A stretch of DNA of 64,000 nucleotides, taken from NCBI RefSeq assembly GCF_000192575.1, contig NZ_GL876935.1, positions 150,894-214,893 on the forward strand, read 5' to 3'. The DNA is from Novosphingobium nitrogenifigens DSM 19370 (GTDB lineage Bacteria; Pseudomonadota; Alphaproteobacteria; Sphingomonadales; Sphingomonadaceae). Of this stretch, positions 42,250 to 51,450 are shown piece by piece. How positions within the stretch are numbered: the first letter of the stretch is position 1; every line of letters starts with the position of its first letter. A program made the translations under genes and the position numbers. The notes under the pieces were generated by a model. That model made no database searches, was not told where the DNA came from, and saw only the letters and a list, made by a program, of their open reading frames with translations.

Positions 42250-43650
42250 TCAGCCCTTCTTCTCGGCTTTCTTGCGCTTCATCGCGTCGTGGAAACGGTC
42301 GGCCCAGCCCGGCTTGATCAGTTGTTCGGCCCGGACCAGCCGCAGTTCGCCGTCCGACACGTCGCGGCTGACCGCACTGCCGGCAGCCACGATGGCGTCG
42401 GCGCCGATCCGCACCGGCGCGATCAGCGAGGAATTCGAGCCGATGAAGGCCCGCTCGCCGATCACCGTGCGATACTTGAAATAGCCGTCGTAATTGCAGG
42501 TGATCGTCCCCGCGCCGATATTGGCATGGGCGCCTATCTCGGCATCCCCGAGATAGGTCAAGTGATTGGCCTTGGCCCCTTCGCCCAACCGCGCATTCTT
42601 CACTTCGACGAAATTGCCGACGCGGCTTCCTTCGGCAAGGTCCGCACCAGGACGCAGGCGGGCAAACGGCCCGACCGAAACCCCGCTTGCGATCCGCGCG
42701 CCTTCGATATGGCTGAACGCGTGGATCACGACCTTGTCGGCCACGACCACGCCGGGCCCGAACACGACGTTCTGTTCGATCGTGACATCGCGCCCGACGA
42801 CCGTGTCCCAGGCGAACCAAACCGTTTCGGGCGCGACCAGCGTCGCCCCGTCGGCCATCGCCCGTTCACGGCGGCGCCCCTGCCAACGCGCTTCGGCCGC
42901 GGCAAGTTCGGAACGGCTGTTGATACCGGCCACTTCGTCAGGATCGTCGGTCGTCACCACTGCGGCCGTACGCCCATCGGCAATCGCGATGTTGACGATG
43001 TCAGGCAGGTAATATTCGCCCTGCGCATTGTTGTTGCCGACCCGTTCGAGCAGGGCAAAAAGATCCTCCGCCCGCGCGGCCAGCAGCCCCGAATTGCACA
43101 AGGTGCACGCCCGCTCTTGCGCGTCGGCATCCTTGAACTCGACCATTTTCGCGACCAGTCCATCCTGCGCGATCACCCGGCCATAGGCGAGCGCATCGTC
43201 CGGTTCGAAGCCCAGCACCACCACGGCCGGTTCATCGGCCGCATGCAATCGCTCCAGCATCGCCTGCATGGTCGAAGCCCGCACGAACGGCACGTCGCCA
43301 TAGAGCACCAGCACATCGCCCGAAAATCCAGCAAGCGCGCCCTGGGCCTGCTGCACCGCGTGACCGGTCCCGTGCTGCGGCTCCTGCACCGCGATTGTCG
43401 CGGTCTCGCCCAGGGCCTTTTCCAATTGCTCGCGACCGCTGCCGACCACCACCACCTGATGCTGGGGCGCAAGTTCGGCCGCGCTCGCCAGAAGATGCTT
43501 GAGCATGGGGCGTCCGGCGATCGGATGCAGCACCTTGTGCAGGTCGCTTTTCATCCGTGTGCCCTTGCCCGCAGCAAGAACGACGATAGCAAGGGGGGCA
43601 GAGGCAAGGGGAGCGAGCGAAGCGGCGGATGCAGGCGTGCTTTGGGTCAT
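42250..43650 (-). CDS. glmU: Bifunctional N-acetylglucosamine-1-phosphate uridyltransferase/glucosamine-1-phosphate acetyltransferase
   Basis: 466 residues. N-terminal nucleotidyltransferase: IVVLAAGKGTRMKSDLHKVL (GxGTxM loop and Lys), GDVPFVR, and GEYYLPDIVNIAI. C-terminal left-handed beta-helix acetyltransferase with hexapeptide repeats (VVGRDVTIEQNVVFGPGVVV, GAHANIGAGTITCNYDGYFK). A short Ala/Ser-rich N-terminal leader precedes the domain; ATG 43650 was chosen. Carries out the last two steps of UDP-GlcNAc synthesis, the same pathway as glmS 1.1 kb downstream on the strand. Divergent from the Gph-like phosphatase with 62 bases between starts. Confidence 0.96.
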   Translation of the reverse strand: MTQSTPASAASLAPLASAPLAIVVLAAGKGTRMKSDLHKVLHPIAGRPMLKHLLASAAELAPQHQVVVVGSGREQLEKALGETATIAVQEPQHGTGHAVQQAQGALAGFSGDVLVLYGDVPFVRASTMQAMLERLHAADEPAVVVLGFEPDDALAYGRVIAQDGLVAKMVEFKDADAQERACTLCNSGLLAARAEDLFALLERVGNNNAQGEYYLPDIVNIAIADGRTAAVVTTDDPDEVAGINSRSELAAAEARWQGRRRERAMADGATLVAPETVWFAWDTVVGRDVTIEQNVVFGPGVVVADKVVIHAFSHIEGARIASGVSVGPFARLRPGADLAEGSRVGNFVEVKNARLGEGAKANHLTYLGDAEIGAHANIGAGTITCNYDGYFKYRTVIGERAFIGSNSSLIAPVRIGADAIVAAGSAVSRDVSDGELRLVRAEQLIKPGWADRFHDAMKRKKAEKKG

Positions 43651-43712
43651 GGTCGATGTCCTTGCCAGCATTTTCTTGCAGTTTCCAGAAGGGTCGGGCA
43701 CGGACCCCTGCG

Positions 43713-44390
43713 ATGGCTGATTTTCCTTTTGATGTCGTCGGATTCGATCTCGACGGAACGCTGCTCGATACCGCGTACGACCTCGGGCATGCTCTCAACC
43801 ACGCTCTCTCCCTCGCCGGGCGACCGACGATCCCGCTCGAGGACGTGCGCAGCCTGATCGGCGGCGGCACCGGACAGATGCTGCGCGGCGGGCTGATGCG
43901 CACGGGCGGCATCGACGAAGCCGAACTGCCGGGGCTCACCGAGGAACTGGTCTCGTTCTACGCGAACAACATCGCGCGCCACACCGCGCTCTATCCCGGT
44001 GGTGAAACCATGCTGTCCGACCTCGAATCGCGTGGCGTAAAAATCGCGGTCGCCACCAACAAGCGCGAGGCACTGGCCCGGCGCCTGTTCGACGAACTTG
44101 GCCTCACGCCCCGCCTTGCTACCATCATCGGCGGCGATACGCTCGGCCTCGACCGCGCCAAGCCCAAACCCGACATGTTGTTCGAAATGGTCCGCCGCAC
44201 CGGCGCCAGTCGTGCCGCTTTCGTCGGCGACACGACGTACGATGTCGGTGCCGCCAAAGCCGCCGGGCTCCCCGTCGTTGCCGTCAGCTTCGGCTTCTGC
44301 GACCTGCCCCCGCGTGAACTGGGCGCGGACGCCGTCATCGACCATTTCGACGAGTTGATCCCCACGCTGGAGCACCTCGCGACGGCCTGA
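43713..44390 (+). CDS. gph: HAD-superfamily phosphatase, phosphoglycolate phosphatase-like
   Basis: 225 residues with the HAD motifs in order: FDLDGTLLDTAYD (motif I, nucleophile Asp), VATNKREALARRL (motif II Thr), KPKPDMLF (motif III Lys) and AAFVGDTTYDVGAAKAAG (motif IV). The helical cap after motif I and the GGGTGQMLRGGL segment match Gph, which clears 2-phosphoglycolate; other substrates are possible. Start ATG 43713. Divergent from glmU. A short stem (44407-44429) follows the stop. Confidence 0.85.
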   Translation: MADFPFDVVGFDLDGTLLDTAYDLGHALNHALSLAGRPTIPLEDVRSLIGGGTGQMLRGGLMRTGGIDEAELPGLTEELVSFYANNIARHTALYPGGETMLSDLESRGVKIAVATNKREALARRLFDELGLTPRLATIIGGDTLGLDRAKPKPDMLFEMVRRTGASRAAFVGDTTYDVGAAKAAGLPVVAVSFGFCDLPPRELGADAVIDHFDELIPTLEHLATA

Positions 44391-44406
44391 TCGCACCCAA
44401 TCGGGC

Positions 44407-44429
44407 AAAAGGGCATCATCCCCCCTTTT
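44407..44429 (+). terminator. Short stem after the phosphatase gene
   Basis: AAAAGGG (44407-44413) pairs with CCCTTTT (44423-44429), nine-base loop; TTTT is the 3' end of the stem. It ends 38 bases before the tRNA gene and lies 16 bases past the phosphatase stop, separating the two units. Confidence 0.5.
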
Positions 44430-44467
44430 CAACCGCGTCCTTACCGCTATATGCGCGCTTCTCCTGC

Positions 44468-44542
44468 TGGGGCGTCGCCAAGTGGTAAGGCATCGGTTTT
44501 TGGTACCGACATTCGCAGGTTCGAATCCTGCCGCCCCAGCCA
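44468..44542 (+). tRNA. tRNA-Gln (anticodon TTG)
   Basis: 75 bases with the encoded CCA. Acceptor TGGGGCG pairs with CGCCCCA, discriminator G, then CCA at 44540-44542. Anticodon arm TCGGT-TTTTGGT-ACCGA gives TTG, and the T arm is GCAGG-TTCGAAT-CCTGC. A TATATG-like -10 box lies about 20 bases upstream. No tRNA introns or insertion remnants at its 3' end are seen. Confidence 0.96.
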
Positions 44543-44795
44543 GCATCCCTCACCCACGCACCGCCCGCTTGCGCTGAAATCCGTCAGAATCGGATAGCGA
44601 CGCGATGACGCTTGGCCCGATTCTCTTGCGACATTCATGAGGTACATTCATGGGCCCATGCAATGTGGACGGTCTAGTGAGGCCCCTTCCCGAGTACTAA
44701 CTCCATTCGATCCGGCAGACGCAAGGCCGGGCCGCGTCGTGGGAAGCGCCCACCGTCGCCGAAACCTTGCGCTGCCCTGAGATTCGGAGTGCAGC

Positions 44796-46187
44796 ATGCC
44801 TTTTGCGACGACCAATCCCTATACCGGCGAGGTGCTCGCGACATTTCCCACCGCGACCGATGACGAAGTGACGACGGCCATCGGGCACGCCCATCAGGCG
44901 TTCCTGTCGTGGCGCGAGACGTCGTTCGTCGCACGCGCGAAAATCATGCAGGCAGCAGCCGACATCCTGCGTCGTGACATCGACACTTATGCCCCCCTGC
45001 TCACGCTGGAAATGGGCAAGTTGTTGAGCGAAGCGAGAGCCGAAGTCGAGCTGTCCGCCGCGATTTTCGAATATTATGCGCGCCATACCGAAGCACTGCT
45101 CGCCCCCGAACGGCTTCCCGTCGCCGATCCGGCAGAAGGCGAAGCCACGCTGGTCTGCGATCCTCTGGGCGTCCTGCTGGCGATCGAGCCCTGGAACTTC
45201 CCCTATTACCAGATCGCACGGATCATCGCGCCGCAACTGTCGGCAGGCAATACCATCCTGCTCAAGCATGCGTCCAACGTACCGCAATGCGCGGCGGCAT
45301 TCGAACGGTTGATGGACGAGGCCGGGCTGCCTGCCGGTGCGTTCATCAATCTTTATGCCGGACACGATCAGGTCGAACGCATTCTCAACGATCCGCGCGT
45401 CCACGGCGTCGCGTTGACCGGATCGGAAGCGGCAGGCGCGCAAGTGGCCGCGATTGCGGGCAAGGCGCTCAAGAAATCCACCATGGAACTCGGTGGTGCA
45501 GACGCGTTCATCGTTCTTGCTGACGCGGATCTCGACAAGACCGTCAGATGGGCCGTGTTCGGCCGCCACTGGAATGCAGGGCAAGTCTGCGTCTCGTCCA
45601 AGCGGATGATCCTTGTCGACGAAATCTACGACGCGTTTCTCGTCCGCTACACCGCCGAAGTTGCTCGCCTGCGCATGGGTGACCCGTTCGATGCGAGCAC
45701 CACGCTGGCTCCGCTTTCGTCTCAGAAAGCCGCCGACGATGTCAGGAACATGATCCGCCGTGCACTCGAACACGGCGCCACCGCCACGTCGGTCGGCCCG
45801 GAGGTTCCCGCGCAGGGCGCCTTTGTGCAACCCACGATCCTGACCGATATCGGCCCGGACAATCCGGCGCGCTACTGGGAATTTTTTGGTCCGATATCGA
45901 TGCTTTTCCGGGCGAAGGATGAAGCCGACGCCATCCGGATTGCCAACGACTCACCTTTCGGCCTTGGCGGGTCGGTCTTCACCGGTGATCCTGCCCACGG
46001 CGCCCTTGTCGCGCGTCAAGTTTCGACCGGTATGGTTTTCGTCAATCACCCGACGATGGTGAAAGCGGATCTGCCCTTCGGCGGGCTGCGCCGATCAGGC
46101 TATGGTCGAGAATTGATCGGGCTCGGCATCCGGGAATTCGTCAATCACAAGCTGATCGACGTAGTCGACATCGACGCGCCGTTCTGA
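44796..46187 (+). CDS. NAD(P)-dependent succinate-semialdehyde dehydrogenase-like aldehyde dehydrogenase
   Basis: 463 residues. Aldehyde dehydrogenase layout: PWNFPYYQIARIIAPQLSAGNTILLKHASN (cofactor binding), catalytic Glu in MELGGADAFIVL (about 231) and nucleophile Cys265 in NAGQVCVSSKRMIL. The length and pattern (TNPYTGEVLATF start; LKHA in place of LKPS) fit the Sad/YneI branch of succinate-semialdehyde dehydrogenases rather than GabD. It oxidises succinate semialdehyde or related short aldehydes to feed the TCA cycle. GGAG precedes the ATG. A monocistronic unit after the tRNA. Confidence 0.9.
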   Translation: MPFATTNPYTGEVLATFPTATDDEVTTAIGHAHQAFLSWRETSFVARAKIMQAAADILRRDIDTYAPLLTLEMGKLLSEARAEVELSAAIFEYYARHTEALLAPERLPVADPAEGEATLVCDPLGVLLAIEPWNFPYYQIARIIAPQLSAGNTILLKHASNVPQCAAAFERLMDEAGLPAGAFINLYAGHDQVERILNDPRVHGVALTGSEAAGAQVAAIAGKALKKSTMELGGADAFIVLADADLDKTVRWAVFGRHWNAGQVCVSSKRMILVDEIYDAFLVRYTAEVARLRMGDPFDASTTLAPLSSQKAADDVRNMIRRALEHGATATSVGPEVPAQGAFVQPTILTDIGPDNPARYWEFFGPISMLFRAKDEADAIRIANDSPFGLGGSVFTGDPAHGALVARQVSTGMVFVNHPTMVKADLPFGGLRRSGYGRELIGLGIREFVNHKLIDVVDIDAPF

Positions 46188-46495
46188 CCCTGAAATCCGG
46201 CTGCTTCGGGCGATCACCAACCCGCTTCGCGCTGACACTGCGAACAAGTGTTCCCCCAGCAGCCGGGCGTTCCGTGCGGACAGGCCATGCGACGGTGCAA
46301 TACGCCCCTTATTACCCAATGAACGGGATGGAAAGCGCGCAGAATGACGGTGCGGAACCCTGTCCGCGGAAGCGTGGCCACGAGCGGCAGTCCCCGATCC
46401 GATCCATGAACGGTATGCCGCGAAGGCGGGAACACTCGCCAGAGGCTTTCCCTGCCAAAATGGTTCTACACCAAATCCGACCGAGCCTTCGGGCT
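46188..46495. other. 308-base gap between convergent genes
   Basis: No supported reading frame on either strand. At the right end, GAGCC (46483-46487), TTCG, GGCTC (46492-46496) forms a small perfect stem with a UUCG-type tetraloop that overlaps the stop of the symporter gene. Otherwise nothing recognisable. Confidence 0.5.
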
Positions 46496-47770
46496 CTACC
46501 GCCTGGCGGGCGAAAGCGCTGCGGAGAGGCGCTCGCGGTCAAGTGTGCCTTCCCACCACGAGACGACGATGCAGGCCACCGCATTGCCCATGAAGTTGGT
46601 GAGGCTGCGGCATTCGGACATGAACCGGTCGACCCCGAGGATGAGAGTCATGCCCGCGATCGGCACGGCCGGGACGATCGCCAGCGTCGCAGCCAGCGTG
46701 ATGAAGCCCGCGCCGGTCACGCCCGCCGCCCCCTTGGACGAAAGCATGGCGACGCCGAGCAGGAGGATCTGCTGTCCGGCGGTCAGCTCGACGTGGCAAG
46801 CCTGTGCAATGAACAGCGCGGCCAGCGTCATGTAGATATTGGTGCCGTCCAGATTGAAACTGTAGCCCGTGGGCACGACCACACCGACGACCGCGCGGGG
46901 ACAACCGGCCGCTTCGAGCTTTTCCATGAGCCCCGGCAAGGCGCTTTCGGACGAAGAAGTGCCGAACACCAGCAGCAGTTCATGCCCGAGATAGCGGACG
47001 AGGCGAAAGATCGAGAAGCCCGCCACCCGCGCGACCAGCCCCAGCACCCCGAACACGAAGAGCAGTGACGTCAGGTAGAATGTCGCCACCAGCGCCGCGA
47101 GATGGGCGAGCGCGGCCAGACCGAACTTGCCCACGGTAAACGCCATTGCGCCGAATGCCCCCACCGGGGCCGCACGCATCAGGATCGCGACCAGCCGGAA
47201 CAGTACGGCGGCAATGTCTTCGAGCAAGCCCTGCAGACGCGCGGCATGAGACGGTGTGGTGGCCAGCGCGACACCGAACAGGACCGCAACGACCAGAACC
47301 TGAAGGATATTCCCGTCGGTTTGCGAGGACAGCAAAGTGTCGGGAACAAGCCCGGTAAAGAACCCGGTCAGCGTCACTTCGTGCGCCTTGGCCGCGAAAT
47401 CGGCGACCTTGCCGGGATCGAGCGCCCCCGGAGCGATCGCGAAACCGCTGCCCGGATGCACGAGATTGGCCATGACCAGGCCAAGCGCCAGGGCCACGAG
47501 CGAAAGCACCGCGAAATAGCCGAAAGCCCGTGCCGCGACGCGGCCCAATGCAGCGAGATCCCGCATTCCGGCAATCCCGGTGACGATCGAGACGAAAATG
47601 ACCGGGGCGATCACCATCCGCACGAGCTTGACGAAAATGTCGCCGAGGATGCGCATATTTTCGCCCACGCCCGGCGCCAGGGTCCCGACCACGATGCCGG
47701 CGACAATGGCGATGAGAACCTGAACGGGAAGCGGGCGCAAGGCGCGGAAAAGACGGGACAACAACGGCAT
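46496..47770 (-). CDS. Dicarboxylate/amino acid:cation symporter (DctA/GltP family)
   Basis: 424 residues with about eight helices and two re-entrant loops. Family signatures: the Ser-rich loop LLLVFGTSSSESALPGL (re-entrant loop 1), VVGVVVPTGYSFNLDGTNIY in helix 7, and FMSECRSLTNFMGN near the end, where the substrate Arg/Asn contacts lie. It imports C4-dicarboxylates or acidic amino acids with H+ or Na+. Start ATG 47770. It precedes nothing on its strand; the next upstream gene is ohr with a terminator-like stem between. Confidence 0.93.
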   Translation of the reverse strand: MPLLSRLFRALRPLPVQVLIAIVAGIVVGTLAPGVGENMRILGDIFVKLVRMVIAPVIFVSIVTGIAGMRDLAALGRVAARAFGYFAVLSLVALALGLVMANLVHPGSGFAIAPGALDPGKVADFAAKAHEVTLTGFFTGLVPDTLLSSQTDGNILQVLVVAVLFGVALATTPSHAARLQGLLEDIAAVLFRLVAILMRAAPVGAFGAMAFTVGKFGLAALAHLAALVATFYLTSLLFVFGVLGLVARVAGFSIFRLVRYLGHELLLVFGTSSSESALPGLMEKLEAAGCPRAVVGVVVPTGYSFNLDGTNIYMTLAALFIAQACHVELTAGQQILLLGVAMLSSKGAAGVTGAGFITLAATLAIVPAVPIAGMTLILGVDRFMSECRSLTNFMGNAVACIVVSWWEGTLDRERLSAALSPARR

Positions 47771-47836
47771 GGCCTCGTGCGGGGGATCGACGTCCCCACG
47801 CGTTAGCACTGCCCCTCACCCGGCGCGCGCGAAAAA

Positions 47837-47862
47837 GAGGGAACGGCATCGGGCCGCCCCTC
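47837..47862 (-). terminator. Terminator after ohr
   Basis: On the plus strand GAGGG (47837-47841) and CGG (47844-47846) pair with CCG and CCCCTC (47854-47862) with a small bulge. On the minus strand the stem is followed by TTTTTCGC. It lies about 20 bases after the ohr stop. Confidence 0.55.
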
Positions 47863-47881
47863 CCCCTTTCGTCGCATTCCG

Positions 47882-48310
47882 TCAGGCCAGCGTGAGCACA
47901 ACGTCGATATTGCCGCGGGTCGCATGGCTATAGGGGCAGATCTGATGCGCACGGGCGATCAGTTCTTCGCCACCTGCGCGTTCGACGCCCGGCAGGCTCA
48001 CTTCCAGAGCAACGGTGAGGCCAAAACCGCCTTCGGCACGAGGACCGATCCCCACGGTCGAGGTCACCGAAACATCGACGGGTACGCGGGGCAAGTTCTT
48101 GTCCTGACTGGCCGCATACTTGATCGCGCCGATGAAGCAGGCGGCATAGCCGGCCGCGAAGAGCTGTTCGGGATTGTTGCCAGCGCCGTTACCGCCCAGC
48201 TCCTTGGGCGTTGCCAAAGTGACTTCGAACGAACCGTCAGTGGTGCGGGCGCGACCGTCGCGTCCGCCGGTTGCCGTGGCGTGAGTGGTATAGAGAGGGG
48301 TAATCGACAT
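47882..48310 (-). CDS. ohr: Organic hydroperoxide resistance protein (Ohr, OsmC family)
   Basis: 142 residues, usual length. LYTTHATATGGRDGRART at the start and both redox Cys in place: GYAACFIGAIKYAA and HQICPYSHATRGNIDV. Ohr reduces organic peroxides with lipoyl-type thiols in the cytoplasm. Divergent from ohrR, with three related dyads in the space between the genes that suggest direct OhrR control. Confidence 0.96.
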   Translation of the reverse strand: MSITPLYTTHATATGGRDGRARTTDGSFEVTLATPKELGGNGAGNNPEQLFAAGYAACFIGAIKYAASQDKNLPRVPVDVSVTSTVGIGPRAEGGFGLTVALEVSLPGVERAGGEELIARAHQICPYSHATRGNIDVVLTLA

Positions 48311-48368
48311 GACGGGTCTCCTATGCCGGATCGGCATCTGGTTCGGGATAATGAGCTCGACTTCATTT

Positions 48369-48455
48369 TAATCGAGAACGATTAGATCGTGTACGATCTA
48401 TATGATCCGATTCGCCGCAGGGGTCAATCCCTTGCGATTAGATCGCGCACGATTT
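48369..48455. promoter_or_regulatory. Three related dyads in the ohr-ohrR intergenic region
   Basis: TAATCGAGAACGATTA (48369-48384; 6-bp arms), AGATCGTGTACGATCT (48384-48399; perfect 7-bp arms) and AGATCGCGCACGATTT (48440-48455; imperfect). The last two are embedded in 25-bp direct repeats at 48379-48403 and 48435-48459 that differ at three positions. The spacing from the centre of the second to the third is 56 bases. They are good OhrR operator candidates covering both divergent promoters. Confidence 0.75.
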
Positions 48456-48466
48456 ATATTCCGGCC

Positions 48467-48940
48467 ATGTCACACCCCTCGCCCCACCCGGCCTCCAGCC
48501 GCGAAAAGCCGTTCGCCCCGTTCGTCTGTTTTTCGATCTATGCCGCGAGCCTTGCCTTCAATCGGCTGTACAAACAGGTGCTCGACCGCTGGGGGCTGAC
48601 CTATCCCCAATATCTGGTGCTGGTCGCGCTGCGCGAAGGCGACGACCGCACGGTCGGGGAACTGGGCGAATTGCTGTTTCTGGAATCCAACACTTTGACC
48701 CCCCTGCTCAAGCGGATGGAGGCGGCAGGCCTAGTCGAACGGCGCCGCGACAGTGCCGACGAACGGGTCGTGCGTGTGCAGTTGAGCGAACGGGGACGGA
48801 CGGTGGCCGACGAATTGACCTGCGTTCCGGGCGACATGATCGCGGCCACCGGCGAAGATCCCGAGATGCTGGCGCACTTGCCCGACCTGATCGCCTCGCT
48901 CGACAGCCTCGCGGCCAAATTGCGTCACGCCGCCGCCTGA
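48467..48940 (+). CDS. ohrR: MarR-family peroxide-sensing regulator OhrR
   Basis: 157 residues from ATG 48467. The conserved reactive Cys sits in FAPFVCFSIYAASLAFNRLY, the place of the sensing Cys in OhrR. The winged-helix part is TVGELGELLFLESNTLTPLL with the wing region RRRDSADERVVRVQLSERGR. When oxidised by organic peroxides it releases DNA, inducing ohr. Divergently paired with ohr, which is the classical arrangement. Confidence 0.93.
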   Translation: MSHPSPHPASSREKPFAPFVCFSIYAASLAFNRLYKQVLDRWGLTYPQYLVLVALREGDDRTVGELGELLFLESNTLTPLLKRMEAAGLVERRRDSADERVVRVQLSERGRTVADELTCVPGDMIAATGEDPEMLAHLPDLIASLDSLAAKLRHAAA

Positions 48941-48992
48941 ATTCGCGACAAGAGCAGTGGACAGCGAGCCCCGCAGGCCTAGTCTTTGCAGC

Positions 48993-50261
48993 ATGATGCG
49001 TCGTTTACTGTCTGCTGTTGCCGTTCCGCTGGCGCTGGGCATGGCCCTGCCCGCGCTGGCCACTCCGATCCTGTTGCGCCCCGCGCAAGTCTTCGACGGA
49101 ACCGATCCCGTGCCGCATCGCGGGTGGCAGGTCCTGGTCGATGGCGAGCGCATTGTCGCGGTCGGTCCGGCGCTGGCGTCCCCGGCCGGGACGGACGTCA
49201 TCGACCTTCCCGAAACGACGCTGATGCCGGGAATGATCGAGGGGCACGGACACTTGTTCCTTCACCCCTATAACCAGACATCGTGGGACGATCAGGTTCT
49301 GCACGAGGCTCTGGCCCTGCGTACCGCGCGTGCCGTCGCGCAGGCGCGCGCCACCTTGCTCGCCGGGTTCACCAGCGAACGCGACCTCGGCACCGAGGGC
49401 GCGGGCTATGCCGACGTCGGCCTGCGCGATGCCATTGCGCAAGGGATCGTGCCCGGCCCCCGGATGATCGTCGCCACCCGCGCCATTGTCGCGCGCGGCG
49501 CCTATGGTCCGAAAGGCTTCGAGCCCGGCGTCGCCGTGCCCTTGGGCGCGCAGGAAGTGTCCGGCGTCGATGAAACCGTTCGCGCCGTGCGGGACCAGAT
49601 CGCCGCCGGGGCCGATGTCGTCAAACTCTACGCCGATTATCATTACCAGCGCGGCGAACCCAGTCGCCCCACCCTGACGCTTGCGGAAATGAGCGCCGCC
49701 GTTGCCGTCGCCCACGATGCCGGACGCCCCGTCGCGGTCCACGCGGTAACCGCCGAAGGCATGCGGCGGGCCATTGCCGCCGGTGTCGATACCATCGAAC
49801 ATGGAGACGAAGGCACGGCGGAGCTGTTCCGCGCCATGCATGACAAAGGCATCGTCTATTGCCCGACCCTGTCGGCCACCGATGCGATTGCGCACTATCG
49901 CGGATGGAACGGCGCAGTTCCTGCCCCGGACATGGTCACCGATTCGATCCGGGCCTTTCACCTTGCCCTTGCCGCCGGAACGCCGATCTGCGTAGGCGGC
50001 GATGTCGGCGTCTTTGCCCATGGCGACAATGCACGCGAGATGGAGCAGATGCAGGCCGCCGGAATGGCCCCGGCGCAAGTCCTGATCGCGGCGACATCGG
50101 GCAATGCCCGTCATTTCGGCCTGAGCGACCGGGTCGGCCGCGTGAAAGCAGGACTTCTCGCCGATCTCGTTGCTGTTGCGGGCGATCCGACCCGCGATGT
50201 CGTCGCCGTCCGCCACATCACCCTGGTGATGAAGGGCGGAGCGATCGTATCCCGTCCCTGA
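48993..50261 (+). CDS. Secreted metal-dependent amidohydrolase
   Basis: 422 residues from ATG 48993. Signal peptide LLSAVAVPLALGMALPALA. Metal-ligand motif GHGHLFLH near residue 85, the probable carboxylated Lys in ADVVKLYADYHYQ, His in VAVHAVTAEG and IEHGDEG, and the Asp in VGGDVGVFAHGDN. This is the imidazolonepropionase/prolidase-like amidohydrolase branch, often exported dipeptidases or N-acyl hydrolases. The aminotransferase gene follows after 25 bases, so they form a likely pair; the substrate is unknown. Confidence 0.9.
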   Translation: MMRRLLSAVAVPLALGMALPALATPILLRPAQVFDGTDPVPHRGWQVLVDGERIVAVGPALASPAGTDVIDLPETTLMPGMIEGHGHLFLHPYNQTSWDDQVLHEALALRTARAVAQARATLLAGFTSERDLGTEGAGYADVGLRDAIAQGIVPGPRMIVATRAIVARGAYGPKGFEPGVAVPLGAQEVSGVDETVRAVRDQIAAGADVVKLYADYHYQRGEPSRPTLTLAEMSAAVAVAHDAGRPVAVHAVTAEGMRRAIAAGVDTIEHGDEGTAELFRAMHDKGIVYCPTLSATDAIAHYRGWNGAVPAPDMVTDSIRAFHLALAAGTPICVGGDVGVFAHGDNAREMEQMQAAGMAPAQVLIAATSGNARHFGLSDRVGRVKAGLLADLVAVAGDPTRDVVAVRHITLVMKGGAIVSRP

Positions 50262-50286
50262 ACCCGATCCTTGCGGAGCGAACCCG

Positions 50287-51450
50287 ATGCATGCGCTCAA
50301 CGCGGTCTATACCGCGCTCCCGACGACGATTTTCGAACATATGTCGGGCCTTGCCCGCGCGAACGAAGCGATCAATCTGGGCCAGGGTTTTCCCGACGGG
50401 CCGCCTCCGCCTGTCCTGTCCGCAGCCGTCACCCGCGCCATGGCCGAACGGTCGCAACACTACCCCCCGATGGCCGGTGTCCCCGAACTGCGCGACGCCG
50501 TCGCCGATTTCTACGGGCGCCAGCAAGGCCTTGCCCTGTCGCGCGAAGAAGTGATCGTGACCTCGGGCGCGACCGAGGCGATCGCGGCGGCCATCTTGGC
50601 GATTGCCAGTCCGGGCGACGAAGTCCTGATGTTCCAGCCTGCTTATGACGCCTATGCGCCGCTGGTGCGCCGGGTCGGCGCAGTGCCGGTGTTCGTGCCC
50701 CTGCAACCGCCCGCGTGGTCCTATGACGCACAGACGATCCGCGCGGCGATCACGCCCCGCACGCGGGCCATGATCGTCAACGATCCTCTCAATCCCACCG
50801 GCAAGATCATGGATGCCGGGGAACGCGCCTTGCTGGCCGAACTCGCCGTCGAACACGACCTTTACGCCATCTGCGACGAAGTCTGGGAAACCGTGCGCTT
50901 CGACGGCGGCACTCATCGCTCGCTGCTGGCCGAACCGGGCATGGCCGAACGCACGGTAAAGATCGGTTCGGCAGGCAAGATCTTCGGCGCGACCGGATGG
51001 AAAGTCGGCTGGATGATCGCCGCCCCGGCCATGGCTGCGGTTCTCGCCAAGGCGCATCAGTTCCTGACCTTCACCACTCCGCCGATGCTGCAATGGGCCG
51101 TGGCCGAAGGCCTTGCCGACGACGCACTGGTTGCGGGGCAAGTGGCAGGCTGGGCGGCCACCCGCCGCATCCTCAATGAAGGTCTTGCGCGCAACGGACT
51201 GACGGTCCTGCCCGGCGAAGCGACCTGGTTCACCTGCATCGACCTTGCAGCCAGCGGCATTGCGCTCGGCGACCGCGAGGCAGCAGAGCGGCTTGTCCGC
51301 GAGGCCCGCGTGGCATCGATCCCGCTCTCGGCCCTGTGGGAAGGCGACGACGCGCCGCAGCACATCCTGCGGCTCTGCCATTGCAAGCCCGAAGCGATGT
51401 TGAACGAGGCACTCGAGCGCATCGTCGGCTGGCAGCGAAGCCTAATTTAA
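50287..51450 (+). CDS. Class I/II PLP-dependent aminotransferase
   Basis: 387 residues. AINLGQGFPDGPPPPVL at the start, TSGATEAIAAAILAI, NDPLNPTGKIMDAGE, and the PLP Lys231 in IGSAGKIFGATGWKVGW. The pattern (GQGFPD; FTTPPMLQWAVAEGL) fits methionine/kynurenine-type aminotransferases (YbdL-like). GGAG precedes the ATG. It overlaps the convergent glutamine amidotransferase gene by nine bases. It follows the secreted amidohydrolase gene on the same strand. Confidence 0.92.
   Translation: MHALNAVYTALPTTIFEHMSGLARANEAINLGQGFPDGPPPPVLSAAVTRAMAERSQHYPPMAGVPELRDAVADFYGRQQGLALSREEVIVTSGATEAIAAAILAIASPGDEVLMFQPAYDAYAPLVRRVGAVPVFVPLQPPAWSYDAQTIRAAITPRTRAMIVNDPLNPTGKIMDAGERALLAELAVEHDLYAICDEVWETVRFDGGTHRSLLAEPGMAERTVKIGSAGKIFGATGWKVGWMIAAPAMAAVLAKAHQFLTFTTPPMLQWAVAEGLADDALVAGQVAGWAATRRILNEGLARNGLTVLPGEATWFTCIDLAASGIALGDREAAERLVREARVASIPLSALWEGDDAPQHILRLCHCKPEAMLNEALERIVGWQRSLI

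Noticed and set aside
44468..44542. tRNA-Gln as an integration site of a mobile element
   Set aside because: No integrase gene and no second copy of the tRNA 3' end were noticed nearby.
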